DNA of 64,000 nt, taken from Salvia splendens (taxonomy: Eukaryota; Streptophyta; Magnoliopsida; Lamiales; Lamiaceae). Both the position numbers and the translations under genes were made by a program. The notes under the pieces are model-generated. The model was not told where the DNA came from, did no database searches, and worked only from the letters and a program-made list of their open reading frames with translations. The stretch spans positions 23,982,061 through 24,046,060 of the forward strand of contig NC_056038.1 of the NCBI RefSeq assembly GCF_004379255.2, written 5' to 3'. Positions 11,737 through 23,822 of the stretch are shown here, piece by piece (position 1 is the first letter of the stretch; the number at the start of each line of letters is the position of its first letter).

Positions 11737-12133
11737 TTTCCTACTGCCTTCAGTGTTGCTACACGCAGTCACTTCACCCTAGGCAATTTGTGGCAGCCGC
11801 TCTTTTCTTTTCTAAACATGTGGAAAGTGGTTCCACTTAAAGCTTATAACTCACATTTTAAGAGGGCTTTCGTGTTTGGCTCTAAGTATGGGCTTTTCTT
11901 TCATACTCGCATCATCTATCCTGGCTAGGAGGTACTAAGGGGGGTGGTTTCGGTTTTCCAGCATGTCCTATCTCCCTCAATTCCCTTCACCGTCAGCTCA
12001 AGACGGTTGAGTTTTAAGCCCAATCAACACACAAAAGAAAAAAAACTAGACCTAACAAGTCACTAACACAAGCACAAACACAACGACTACACATATATAC
12101 ATACTCATCATACTGGTCATTGCGTCCCCCCTC

Positions 12134-12175
12134 CCACTTCACAAGTGTCTGCCCTCAGATAGGGCTGTGAAGTGG
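12134..12175 (-). repeat. Two-tier stem-loop in element C
   Basis: Outer arms CCACTTCAC (12134-12142) and GTGAAGTGG (12167-12175) pair perfectly over 9 bp. Inner arms GCCCT (12151-12155) and AGGGC (12161-12165) pair over 5 bp. Elements D and F have an outer CTTCACT/AGTGAAG and an inner GCTTG/CAAGC pair at the corresponding place, so the topology persists while the inner stem sequence differs. Confidence 0.7.
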
Positions 12176-12244
12176 AAAAGGTAAAGGCCAGTATGATGGA
12201 CACATAGACAAACAGACAAAAACAACAAATTAAAACTAAAACTT

Positions 12245-12465
12245 CTCACACTTAGACTATGGAATAGGCTAAGTGGGAGAGTTTGAAAACCTAAACAGAA
12301 CCCAACAAACAAAACACACATATATACAAAACTCCTCACACTTAGGCCATGCAATGGGCTAAGTGTGAGTCGGCATGCTTACAAAAAACAGAAAACACAA
12401 ACACATGCGCCAAAAAAGACAAACCCTTTACTTCTCACACTTAGACTATAAAATAGGCTAAGTGT
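12245..12465 (-). repeat. Three imperfect inverted repeats based on CTCACACTTAG
   Basis: Arms at 12245-12255/12269-12279, 12335-12345/12359-12369 (11-bp perfect stem) and 12434-12444/12458-12465. Each can fold with a loop of roughly 13 bases. The arm, read on the sense strand, is CTAAGTGTGAG and repeats the TAAGTGTGAG found next to the 3' LTR in the priming area. Confidence 0.7.
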
Positions 12466-12587
12466 TATGAATGGGGTTTGCGCACAAACAGAATTTATAC
12501 TACCTAAACAAACAAAACACAATTAAAAAACGAAAACTAAAAACTGAAAAAAAATAAAAAGAAAACTAACTGGTCAGGTGGGGTGGT

Positions 12588-15500
12588 CTATCGGTGACGC
12601 CTGCTCCTTCGCGGCGCAGGCGGTGCAGGTGGTTCCTTTTCAGTTCCAGCTTGGTTCTCGTCAAAGTCCGCCGGCTCCTCAGCATGCGCCGGCACATCGG
12701 TCTCCTTTTCTTCTGTCTCAGGTACTTGCGGTTCATCAGCTCGGCCTCCATGGCCACTTGGTTCAACAGCTTGTTCCTTCCTCTGGTTGGTATTCTCTCC
12801 TAGGATGCTATCGATATTGGATAACATCCTATTCATTGCTTGCTGCATCTTGTAGTTCTCCTTTCCCAAATCTGTCACTATCACCTCCATCGAGGCCTGC
12901 CTCTGAGCCAACAACTTCTGCTCTGCAGCCCCTTTCAACATTCGTTCCACCTCCGATGCCAATCGCATCACCTCCACTTTCAACTGTTGATTTTCTTCTC
13001 TCACTTCTTCCATCGCTTTCTCCATCCTTTCTTGTCTCTGCTCCTGATCCTGTGTTCCCGGATGTACTGCAGATCTCCCAGTCGGTACAGCTTCTTCTCC
13101 CATTGCGTAGAATTGGGGTGCGCCCTGCCTTATGTAAATGGTGTTCGTTCGGACGAATAAAGGTGTATCAAAAAGACCAGGAGGATCCACCATGATCTGG
13201 TCGGATAAATCTTCGGCCTCCGTGATGATGATGTTGTTTCTGACGAACACTCCCAAGATATGGCAGAGAGTGAGGTTCCTCGCTGGGTGGGTGGCAATTA
13301 GATGGCATTGGTAGGCGGTCCAAAAACCCAGATGCAACTTCCTCCCCTGCTTGGCGCACCAGAGAAGATATAACTCCGTCATCGATGTCCTAACAGCGGA
13401 GTTCGACTGCCCCAATAAATTGAAATCCAGGTAAAGCTGTACAAGACGCAGAATTGGGTTGTTGAAATGAACGGAGCGAGAAATAGTGGACTGGAATTGC
13501 CCTGCATCAGGGTGAGTAAGTTCCTCCCAGGCCTCCTGGGGCTCAAATTCCACATGTCTGCGGGGAATTCCCCGCTCCCTATTTCTCCACTCAGGCCCTA
13601 TGGCCTCCTCTAGACTGCACATTCCCAGATGCACGGTCCACTCAATCAACCTCATCCGTTTCTCTCCTCCAAACAGCCTAAAACTGATTCACTCCTCATC
13701 TAGATCAGTGGTGACCTTAAATCTAAAGGTCGTGAAAAACTCCTTTGCCAATCTAACCGGGACACTAGGATCCCCATTCTCCAACAACCATTCAAATCCT
13801 AACGCGTGCAAATATGATAGAAACTGCTCGCGGACACCTAACTCATCCAAAGAAGAAATGTGAAGTACCTTTCCGCTCTTCACCTGCTTACTCCCTTCAT
13901 CCTTACTATCGAAAGCTTTCTGTAGCTCCTTCGAGTCGAAAAGCTTCATCTCTTCCACCAGTTCATCAGTAAGGTCCACTGTCCAGCGCTTATATCGGAG
14001 TCTCTCTGCTGGCGGATGTAATAACTCCTGATGATCGTTCGGAAGTTTATGTTCCTTGTATTCCTCATCCTCCATGGACGTATCACTGGCCGATTCAGAT
14101 TCCTTGCTGAACTCATACTCACTATCACTCTGCTCTCGTCGGCTGGATGGGGTCCTCTGAGCAGCCTCAGTGATCACTATGCCAGTGTTCACGAGACGCG
14201 GTTTCTTGGTGCTAGGCTTCTTCTTCATAGGGGCCTTCCCCTTTCGTTTTCTCTCCTCACGGTATCTCACTTCCTCTCTGTCAACTTTTTTCTTTTTCTT
14301 ATTCGGGTTCTTTCTCAGCTTGTGATAAAAATGGATCATGGGTAGTAGGACCGGTCTCCCTGTGGCCTACTGACCTGGATGCGAGGTCCAGACCCTCAAC
14401 CATCCCGTCAGCCTCTTCACCTTGGCCACTCAGTGTTGGAGAGACCGCTTTGGTTTCCATTGCAGTATCCTCTAGGTCAGCAACAGGTAAAGACTCCTCC
14501 CCAGGTTTTGTGGGAGTGGTCCTCTCCTCTTCGCTCAAGATCTCCACGGGATCTGCCTCTGTGTTCGGCTTCGCCCTACTAGCTGCCCACTTTCCCAAGC
14601 ATCTCTGCGAAACCCTCTGCGGTTTAGGCCGGTCTGCCTTAGGATCAGCCTTCAATATTAAGCTCCGCTTTATGGGCTTGGGCTTCACTACTGGAGGCGC
14701 CTCTGGTTCTGGCTCTGGGATTTCTGCAGCTGGTTCCTCCTCTCCTACTTGCATTCCACCACCCCCTACTTCCACTCGGGGATCTACTGGCTCCGACTCT
14801 TTCTCTTCTTCGTGTACTTCCTCCTTCCCTTCTACTGACTGGGAAGTATGACCTTCCGGTGTGGTTCCTGTAACGGCTTTCTCAACCCCTCCTACTGACC
14901 TTGATGCGAGGTCTAGACCCTCAGCCATCAAAGCAGTATCTTCTCTGCGGTTTACCTCTTCCACGATTGACTCAAACTCCGTATCGGTCATAAGGCTGCG
15001 CTTCTGTGCCGATTCGTTCAGATCTATTTCTTCCCTAACCCTTTCTTGACGGACGGTCTCCACAGTAGGTGTTCTCTCCATTTCGCCATTCCCTTCATGG
15101 GTTGTCTCTTCTTGGCTGGTCCTTTTCTTAGGATCCTCAGGGTCGGAGTCGTAATAGGCGGCGACAGCGTCGAGCTCCGCCGAATCTGGCACCGAGGTCT
15201 CCGACGGCGCGGTCGCCGATGAAGATCCCTCCTCTGATTGTTCCTCTGCGTGACTGACCGGTGCAGGTGGAATTTCACTGGGTGCGGTTATATTCCCCTG
15301 CCCTCTGATTTGGCTGAAATTCGCCAACTCCGCCGCCCAGTTCCTAGTGGGGTCTTGTAAACGGAGAAACTCCGCCATTGCGTCTAGAGATATCATCGGT
15401 GGGGCTTGCTGAGTTGGTGCCGAAGGTTGAGGGTTCGGCGGTGGTTGCGTTCCAGGGTTTTCTTCACGGCGAGACGAAGGTGGTTTAATCTTAGTAGCGA

Positions 15501-15777
15501 ACGCCTTTTTCCCCATGGTTTCAGTGGTGATTTGTTGGTGGGGTCTTGGGTTTTGATTTCTGGGAGAGAGTTGGGTTTGAGAATTTCTTGAAAGGGAAAT
15601 TGAAAATGAGGGTTTGTGAGGGAAAAGTGTTGGGACGGTGAGTTTAATTTGGGTGAGAGAGAGCGTTGCAGGTGGTTGTAACCGGCTATCAGGGGTTGCC
15701 GGTCGCGACGCTTCAGAAGGGAGGCGGTTGAGATTGCTGGCCTCTGATTGGTCAGCGTGTCCCTTCTCTCTGCTCAC
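12588..15777 (-). pseudogene. Element C third ORF (Athila ORF-1 type), broken
   Basis: A long post-integrase ORF of about 1060 codons in three pieces. 15777-14299 is a proline-rich and acidic N-terminus containing two LDLASRSVG repeats. 14339-13689 has a basic KKKKK stretch and the start of the conserved domain. 13655-12588 holds the rest of the domain (WEELTHPDAGQF, LYLLWCAKQGRKLHLGFW) and a coiled-coil tail near its C-terminus, ending in PRRSRRHR. One frame change lies at 14299-14339 and one in-frame TGA at about 13686. The domain matches the Athila ORF-1/plant transposon protein family seen between pol and the 3' LTR; in the literature such ORFs are sometimes called env-like. No signal peptide or obvious membrane span is visible, so an envelope role is not supported by this sequence. 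Confidence 0.78.
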
Positions 15778-16145
15778 GCACCACTCTTAGCAGCTGTCAC
15801 CCTGCAAAAGCTGCACAAGCCTTAATTCAAATTATCGTCCCCTCCATAATTTCCCCTATACTTACCTAAAAAAGAAACTAAATCAAACGGGCACCTAAAT
15901 AAAAATTGAAATAGCACCAGATAAGTAATCCCTTGGTCAATGTGTAATCCAAATTAAAATTAAGGCCCAAAAATATTTTTGGATTTTGAGAGATTATCTT
16001 GCATGCAAAGATTAACTACGTATTTACAATATTTACATCTTCCTTAGGCAATTTGGAATTCTACTCGGCCAGTATATGCAAACTATTTTCAAAAAGAACT
16101 AGCCACGTGGAACTCCAAATTCCTATCTTACTGATCAGTAGACCA
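15778..16145 (-). other. Spacer between integrase and third ORF of element C
   Basis: AT-rich, no open frame of note. It may contain the splice acceptor or internal promoter for the third ORF, but I see no decisive signal. Confidence 0.5.
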
Positions 16146-19100
16146 CCGTAGTAAGTGGTTGCAGTGGAATTTCGTCCACTACACCCACCTCACTATTTTC
16201 CCTAAAAATTTTTAGCCTATGTCCGTTTACTATGAAAGGTTCAGAGTTAGGAAAACTCCCTGAAATTTCTACAGCTCCATTAGATCGGAGTGCAGTGATG
16301 GTTTAAGGTCCTGTCCATTTGGACTTGAGTTTCCCTGGCATAAGCTTCAATCTTGACTGGAAGAGTAGTACTTTCTGGCCAACATGGAGTTCCTTAGTTC
16401 TCAGATTTTGATCATGCCACAATTTAGTTCGCTCTTTGTACCACAAGGCTGAGTCGATTGACTCCAATCTAAGTTCCTCAAGCTCCTGCAGTTGCAGCTT
16501 CCTTTCCTCTTCACAGGCTGTAGCATCCATATTCACTTTCTGTACTGCCCAGTATGTTCGATGCTCGATCCCAACCGGTAAGTGGCACATCTTCCCAAAA
16601 ACAATCCGGTAAGGGGACATGCCTATGGGGGTTTTGTAGGCTGTTCGATACGCCCAGAGAGCATCTTCTAACCTTACACTCCAATCCTTCCTAGAAGTGT
16701 TCACAGTCTTCTCCAGAATTTCCTTTATCTCGCGGTTAGAAATCTCCGCTTGACCATTTGCTTGCGGATGGTAAGGGCTGGATAGTCTATGGTGCACGCC
16801 GTATTTCTTCATCAAGGCTTCAATTGTGCGATTACAGAAGTGTGTACTTTGATCGGATATGATCGCCCTGGGCACACCGAATCGGCTGAAGATATGACTC
16901 TTTAAGAACTTGGCCACCTCCTTGGCTTCACACGTGCTTGTGGCCTTGGCTTATACCCATTTGGAGACGTAGTCTACGGCAACTAGGATATACAGATTCC
17001 CATAGGATGAAGGAAACGGACCCATGAAGTCCATTCCCCATATGTCGAATAGCTCGCAAACTATTATAGGTACCTGCGGCATTTCATCCCGGGCAGATAT
17101 TCCACCGGTCAGTTGGCAACGCTCACAGCTCCTGCAGAACTCGTACGCATCCTTGTTGAGAGTTGGCCAGTAAAAGCCGCTATCCAGAATCTTCCTGGCC
17201 GTCTTCTTGGACCCGAAGTGCCCTCCACATGCTAACGAATGGCAGTGTGTTAAAACATCCCGCTGCTCCCAGTCCGGAATGCACCTCCTTATCACTTGAT
17301 CGGACCCCACTCTCCACAGATAGGGGTCGTCCCAAAAGTAGTATTTTGCTTCACTCTTGACCTTCATTCTTTGGGCTTTGGTAACACTCGGTACTTCTGG
17401 AAGCTCTCCAGTTACTAGGTAGTTGGCCAGGTCCGCATACCATGGCTCTTGCCCTACCTTCTCTTTTCCTTTTGCTGTATCATTCTGACCAGTAAGGTTG
17501 AAAACTTCTTCCCAATCAATTTTTCTGGGCGCAAAAATCACCTCACACAAATGTTCCTCCGGAAACTTGTCATGTACTTCCTCACCGTTTCCATCTTGCA
17601 TTATTCTGCTCAAATGGTCCGCCACCTTGTTCTCGACTCCTCTCTTATCTTCCACCTCCCAATCAAATTCTTGTAACAAGAGTACCCATCGGATCAAGCG
17701 TGGTTTGGATTCCTTCTTGGCAATCAGATACTTAATCGCTGCATGGTCAGTATACACTATGACTTTGGATCCCAGCAAATATGGCCGGAACTTCTCGAAA
17801 GAATACACTACTGCCAACATCTCTTTTTCAGTGGTATCGTAATTCCGCTGGGCTTGATTTAGAGTCTTGGACGCATAAAAAATTACGTACCTCTTCCCAT
17901 CGATCTTCTGACCCAGCACGGCTCCTACCACAAAATCGCTGGCGTCGCACATTACTTCGAAAGGATGGTTCCAGTCAGGAGCCCTTATGATAGGTGCGGA
18001 TATCAGCTTTTCCTTGAGAAGATTGAAAGCAGCCTTGCATTGCTCATCAAAAACGAACTCCACGTCATTCTGAAGTAATCTGGTAAGGGGTTGGGCGATC
18101 TTGGAGAAATCCTTGATAAATCTTCGATAAAATCCGCCGTGCCCCAGAAAACCCCTTAATCCCTTCTGATCAGTAGGGAATGGCAATTTTGATATAACAT
18201 CCACCTTGGCTCGATCCACTTGGATACCTCTTTCTGAGACCACGTGTCCTAGAACTATCCCTTCGGTGACCATAAAATGGCACTTCTCAAAGTTCAAAAC
18301 CAAACTCTTTGCCTGACACCTTTCCAAAACTATATCCAAATGGCGAAGGCAAGAGTCGAACGAGTCTCCGTAAACTGTGAAGTCATCCATGAATATCTCT
18401 ATGCAATCCTTAATCAAATCGGAAAATATGCTCATCATACATCGTTGAAACGTCCCTGGAGCGTTGCATAGGCCGAAAGGCATGCGACGGTATGCATAGG
18501 TTCCAAACGGGCAAGTGAAAGTGGTCTTGTCCTGGTCCTCAGGATCTACGTAAATTTGGAAATACCCGTTGTACCCATCTAGAAAGCAGAAAAACTTCTT
18601 CCTAGCTAATCTTTCCAACATTTGGTCGCTGAAAGACAGGGGAAAATGGTCCTTTCTGGTTGCATTATTCAGCTTACGGTAATCGATGCACATTCGCCAA
18701 CCCGTGACTAGCCTCGTTGGGATCAGCTCATTCCTCTCATTCTGAACTACTTGGATGCCCGACTTCTTTGGGACCATGTGGATCGGGCTGACCCACTCAC
18801 TATCCGGTACTGAATAGATAATCCCTAGCGACAACAGCTTCAAGATTTCCTTCAATATCTCTTCTCGCATGTTAGGGTTTACCTTCCTTTGAGCATCTCG
18901 ATGTGCCTTCGCTCCTTCCTCCAACCTAATGTGGTGCATGCAGACGTCGGGGCTAATTCCAACTAAATCTGTAAGACTCCATCCAATCGCCTTCTTGTTC
19001 TTGCTCAGCACGGTCAGTAGCCTAGCCTCTTGTTCTTTCGTAAGGCTGCTACTGATGATCACTGGATATGAGTTCTCCTCTCCAAGGAAGGCATACTTCA

Positions 19101-19190
19101 AATTCGGTGGCAACTTCTTCAGCTCAACTTGGGGTGGAAGTGTGTCTTCGGGTATAGGGTTTTTCTCAGTCTCTCCTTCTTTTTTCTAAA
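16146..19190 (-). pseudogene. pol: Element C RT, RNase H and integrase, with stops
   Basis: Pol portion of the polyprotein, from the C-terminus of the protease linker to the end of integrase. RT carries [16 protein letters not shown] and FMDDFTVYG. RNase H carries [24 protein letters not shown] and [11 protein letters not shown]. The integrase zinc finger is [12 protein letters not shown] to CRSCERC. The DDE core has [18 protein letters not shown] and [16 protein letters not shown]. Stops occur at about 16951 (E to TAA in SKWV-stop-AK) and 16303 (Y to TAA in WTGP-stop). A one-base shift in an A-run near 19185 separates it from the protease frame. The tail (to about 16146) has the VDEIPLQPL-type ending. 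No chromodomain is present, as expected for Athila. Confidence 0.9.
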
Positions 19191-20533
19191 TCTCCCTCTG
19201 ATGGTTCTTCTATACTGACTGGTAGTTGAGCCCCTGCGGCTCCAATGAACTCCGATTTCTGACAGAATTCCTTGATCGCAGCTACTTCTATTTCTTCATC
19301 AGTCAACCCTTGGCTACTGATCAGATCACACCATGCAGCAGCTTCTATGTCAGCCTGTTCATAAACATCTAAAGCCTGGAGTTTCTCCTGCAATAGTTCG
19401 GTCTCAAGAAAATCTTGGACTAGGGGGTCAATCACATCAACATAGCATAGATTTTCAGAATCGATGGGTTTCTTCATGGCATCATTTATATCGAAGGTAA
19501 ACTTCTCCCCATGAAAATCAATGCAAATAGTCCCCTCAGCCATATCCACTATTGTCTTGGCCGTTCTCAGAAAAGGTCTTCCTAACAAGACTCCACTAGA
19601 CTCCCTCGCTTCATGCTCACTCATTTTGATCACATAAAAATCAGCAGGGTATGTAAAATCATGCACTCTTACTAACACATTTTCTAAAACTCCCTCAGGA
19701 CTTATGCATGACCTGTCAGCCAGTTGGATCAACACCCTAGTATTTGACAGCCTCACTCCTTTCAACCGGTTATAGATAGACAATGGCATGACATTTATAG
19801 ATGCCCCCAAATCACACATTGCATGTTCGACCTTTACATCTCCTACAGTTATGGGTAGGGTGAACATACCTGGGTCGGCTCTCTTGGGTGGTAACTTCTC
19901 TTGCACTATTGTTGACGCTATCCCTTCCACCATAATCTTGCCATCCTTCTGGGCTCTCCCGGCTATGAAGTCCTTTATGAATTTCCCGAGAAGGGGTAGC
20001 TTCACGGCTTGGAGGAATGGTATGGTGACATCCAACTTCCCAAAAATTGACAAGTAGTCAACCGGGTTCTCTTTCTTCCTCTTTGTAACAAATCGGAATG
20101 GGAATGGTTTCTCCCCTTTTTTCTCCTCTCCTGGTCCCTCAGCAACCTTCTTGGAGTCTTTCTTGGGTAGTTCCTGGGTCTGGGCCTCCATTCTGGGCTC
20201 TTTCTCTTGAGGAGGTTCCTTCCTGGTCAGTAGGGTGTCGGGTTCACCTCTAACACTTGGTGTATCATCCAAGAAGAATGGATCCTGCATCCGAGGCATA
20301 GGTCTCCCTAATTCTTTCGCTGAAATGGTATCGCCTCCTATCTTCGTTCCATTGGATCCTCCACTAGGTCGTTTCGGTTGAGGCGCGTCATAAGTAGTTC
20401 CTGACCTCAACGTAACCTTACTCACATTTGCCTTTTCGGGCACTTGGACTGTAGATGGGAGCTTCCCCGCATTTCCCTTCAAATCACCCACCGAACTAGC
20501 CAGTTGAGCTAACTGCCTATTCATCATATCCAT
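19166..20533 (-). pseudogene. pol: Element C protease region
   Basis: A 455-codon open frame. The N-terminal part is the gag-protease linker (LAQLASSVGDLKGNAGKLPS, VTLRSG). The aspartic protease has [36 protein letters not shown] and [18 protein letters not shown]. The frame ends at a TGA caused by the indel just upstream of RT. A TAG at about 20551 separates it from gag. Role in the active ancestor: cleavage of Gag-Pol inside the virus-like particle. Confidence 0.88.
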
Positions 20534-20551
20534 GTTCGCCTTATGTTCCTT

Positions 20552-22216
20552 CTAGGCATTTTGCATCCCCTGCACGACCTCATTATGGGATTGCAATTCT
20601 CCTTTGATGCTCTGTTGTGACGCTAGCATTTCACCCATCATGTCCTCAACGGATCTCCTTGGCCTGTTCGAATTTTGGAAATGACTCGGCCCTTGGTGTT
20701 GATAGTTCTGGGAGTTTTGCTGGCCTTGATTAGGCGGGTATTGGTTATACTGGGCAGGAGGGGTGTACTGATCTTGAGGATATTGATTCTCGTGCTGGCC
20801 TTGGAATTGATTTTGGTTCTGATGGTGTTGGGGTCCTGGGTTCGGCTGATTTTGGAAATTTTGGAAGTTTCTCTGGTGGGGCGGCACATAGACAGGGTTC
20901 GGGTTCTGGTTTTGTGGGTTTTGGTTTTGGGATTGTTGGTTTCTTCCTGACCAGTTGGGCTGGTAGTCTGGGTTTGCTGTTCCACGGTTAGGGTTTTGGT
21001 TCGGATGGGGGTTGTACTGGTTCTGACCTTGGTTCTGATTTTGTCTTCCGTCACCCCATCGGAAGTTTGGATGATCCCTCCATGGTGCATCCCGTTGTCT
21101 ACCTTGAATCCAATGCCCACTAGAATTGAAGTACCCCGCAACATTAACTTGCTCCATATTCCCGAAGTCATTAGGCTGATCGTAGCTCGGTCCTTGATTT
21201 CCCTGCTCTGCACCCTTGTAACTCCCAGCTGGGGGAGGTGATGGAGTGCTCTTCTCGATCGCACTTAGAAGTGACTTCTTCAGCTCCTCCATTTTCAAAT
21301 CCATTTTCTGCTCCAGCTTATTTTCCTGATCAGTAGACGAGGCAACAGCTGCCCGCTATCGGTTGTATCCTTCCCTTGAATGGTCATATTCTTTCTTTGC
21401 ATTCAGTAGCTTCCTTAGGACTCTCTTCGCTTCGCTGACCCGTAGCTGCGTGAAGCTTCCTCCTGACGATGAATTTGCCAGGTCCTTGGTTACCGCGTTC
21501 ATACCTTCGTAGAAAGTATGATGTACTTCAATGTCCGCCATGCGATGGTTGGGACATGATTCCAAAAGACCCATGTATCTTGCCCAATAATCACTCAAAG
21601 GTTCATCATACCCTTGCTTCACATTAGTTATTTCTCTCTTCAGTGCACTTGTCTTGGATGACGGAAAAAACTCACCCAGGAATGCTGACTTGAAATCGGC
21701 CCAAGTTTCAATAGAGTTGGGGGGCAGGCGCATGAACCAGGTGTTAGCTTCTCCCTTGAGCACAAATGGCAAAGCCTTCAGCCTATAATCATCCTCAGTC
21801 GCTCCTGCTGGTCTCCTCTGCGCCCTACAAATTTTACAAAACTCATGAAGAAACTCATACGACCCTTCATAGCTCTTCCCACAGTATGTAGGTAGGATTG
21901 CGATCACATGAGGTTTCACATCGCAGGCGGTTTGCCCTGGAGTAACGACTATGGCTTGCGGGGGCTCTCCTTCAGTATGTGCATTCAGCGTCCCGATCTC
22001 CGGGTCTTCATCTCCCTGGTTGGCCATTTCCCTTGGGATGCCTTCCAACAGTGGTTTCTCTTCTGGTATTGGTCCCTCTATGGTGCCCTTCTCTTCGTCA
22101 CTACTCGTGCCTAGGTCAGACAAGGTGGTCGACAGGCCAGAACGAGTGGTTACGAGTATAGTTCCTCGCTTGAGTATTTTCGGCCTCCACTGATCAGGAG
22201 GCGAGCTACTGCTCAT
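20552..22216 (-). pseudogene. gag: Element C gag, one internal stop
   Basis: Translation probably starts at the ATG at 22216 (MSSSSPPDQW), in the same context (CTCAT on the plus strand) as the gag start of element D. The capsid region has YEFLHEFCKICRAQ, RLKALPFVLKGEANTWFMRL and FFPSSKTSALKREI. A TAG at about 21355 (after GYNR) interrupts it. The second half (21304-20552) is an N/Q-rich linker with YQPNWSGRNQQ and [14 protein letters not shown], ending before a TAG. No zinc knuckle is seen. Confidence 0.87.
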
Positions 22217-22304
22217 AAACTGAAATGAAAAGAAAAAAAGAAAATTATACACAATATATACACCAAAGTATCACACACAATAGCAACTAAAAAACGCCAT
22301 CCAT

Positions 22305-22322
22305 TCCCCGGCAACGGTGCCA
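22305..22322 (-). promoter_or_regulatory. Primer binding site of element C (tRNA-Asp, one mismatch)
   Basis: The minus strand reads TGGCACCGTTGCCGGGGA; elements A and D have TGGCGCC at the start. It lies two bases inside the 5' LTR. Confidence 0.9.
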
Positions 22323-22324
22323 TT

Positions 22325-23817
22325 TGAAAGGTCTTCAGGGTGCGTAGGTGTCGTTCAAGCAAGGATATATCCTAATGGTCAGGATAGAGATCCTAACTAA
22401 GCCTAGACCCTGGTTTCAAAGATTCCTCAACCCACTCCTACTGATCAGTATAGTGGTGATAAGGGTAGAATCCCACAGAGATGGTGCGTTTAAACTACCG
22501 CGGTGATATTTTGGAAGGGTTGGTTAGCTACCACGCTTGGGTTGAGTCTCTACCTAGACTGGAAATTAAGATGGTGTCCTACTGACTAGGAAGGGTGAAT
22601 GGTGTTCGACATGTAGTAGTGTACGTGGAATTATGGTGGATACGGTGTAACAGAAAATATGCGGAAAGTACTAGGTTACTATAAAAGGCTAAACAGAAAA
22701 ACAGAGAATAAGTGGTAGTTGTGGTGACTAGGCTGACAGATCTGCAGGGTGTACTAAAGGTGAAGGACAAAAGAAAAAAGCTTCTAAAAAAGCAAAAGTG
22801 GTCCCAAACTTGGATATGGACATCATCTTCTTCAACAACCACAAACTAAAATCAGAAAACAAATCCAGATTCAACACGGAAAACACAGATTATCAACTCG
22901 CGAACACAGATCTAAAACAACGAAATCAGATCTGAAATCAAACACTGGAGCTGGACTTCTGCATACTGGTTAACATGGACAAACGATTCGGAAATTAAAA
23001 CTAAGCTTTGTATGCGACGATTCACAATCAAACAGTGCCAGATTATACTATCCTAGAGAAACTTGCTACGTAAAACAGAAATTATAAATTCAACACTTAA
23101 AACACCAAGAAACTTTAGATCTAAGCTAACTAGGCAAGGAAGGAAAAGAAAACAACACCATAAACGAAACGGAAATTAACTTCATAGCATAAACACGTTC
23201 GGATCTTCATCAAGCACTTCAAAAGCAGAAAATATCCCAAAAGCAACAAAGATCCAACGTAAGGAAAATGCAAGTAAATTAAACTACGAAAGCGAAATAA
23301 AAGTGTTTTGCCACTCCGGGCGATGGAATCTCTAAACTATGATCTTGCTGGCTGGAACAAGGATGACTGGTACTCCGGGAACATCTGGACGTCAGGTGAT
23401 CATGGCTGCGGCGAGGCAAGAAGTGGGACACGGCTGAAAGACTGGTATTACCGAGAGAACTCTCTACCTAAAGATGGTGGTGAATGAGTGAATGTGTCTC
23501 CCTCTCTCTCCTTCTTGGCTTCCTTTTATAGGGAGGCTTTCCCTTGATTTTTAGGGTAAATCCTCATTGCAAGTTGACTTCTTTGCCCTTAACTGTGGTA
23601 ATCCGTCCCAGCTATCCGCCTTCTCCATCTCAAGCCGTTTCAGCACGAATACTGATCAGTATGAGATCATGCTGGCGCCCTTTTTCACCTAAACATTCCG
23701 AAACTTCCCTACTGGCTAGAACACTTAACCTGCACACTTTGAGCAACTGTTTTGCAGATATAATCAATTTTGCACATCATACTGACCCGTAACCAAGGCC
23801 TAGAATACGACTTATCA
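22325..23817 (-). mobile_element. 5' LTR of element C
   Basis: TG at 22325, CA at 23817, next to the primer site. Near-identical partner of 9290-10783. It should contain the promoter of the element on the minus strand; the CTTTTATAGGGAGG-type segment (about 23521-23537) reads on the minus strand as CTATAAAAG, a good TATA box. Confidence 0.95.
23528..23536 (-). promoter_or_regulatory. Putative TATA box of the C-family LTR
   Basis: The plus strand CCTTTTATAGGG (about 23522-23533) gives CCCTATAAAAGG on the minus strand, the only strong TATA motif in the LTR. A matching copy lies at about 10489-10500 in the 3' LTR. The exact transcription start is not known. Confidence 0.55.
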
Positions 23818-23822
23818 ATGAT

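Larger units (their letters stand above)
10784..12587 (-). other. 3' non-coding region of element C
   Basis: An 1.8-kb stretch between the third ORF and the 3' LTR, without genes. It holds a homopolymer tract, two small GAA-loop hairpins (11424-11506), a two-tier stem-loop (12134-12175) and three imperfect inverted repeats built on CTCACACTTAG (12245-12465). Next to the LTR the minus strand reads TAAGTGTGAGCAG, the likely degenerate polypurine priming area. The counterparts in D and F occupy the same position. Confidence 0.7.
9290..23817 (-). mobile_element. Full-length Athila-type Ty3/gypsy retrotransposon C (14.5 kb)
   Basis: Complete element: two LTRs of about 1494 and 1493 bp, tRNA-Asp primer site with one mismatch, gag, protease, RT, RNase H, integrase, third ORF and long 3' region, all on the minus strand. 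It sits inside copia element B and has a perfect 5-bp TSD. I count roughly 17 differences between the LTRs by eye (about 1%), indicating a fairly young insertion. Its coding region nevertheless has at least five stops or indels, so this copy is not autonomous. The order of domains and the post-pol ORF match the Athila lineage. Confidence 0.95.
9285..23822. repeat. 5-bp target-site duplication ATGAT around element C
   Basis: ATGAT at 9285-9289 immediately precedes the left LTR and recurs at 23818-23822 immediately after the right LTR. A matching 5-bp duplication is the expected footprint of Ty3/gypsy integrase and proves the two LTRs belong to one insertion event. Confidence 0.95.
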
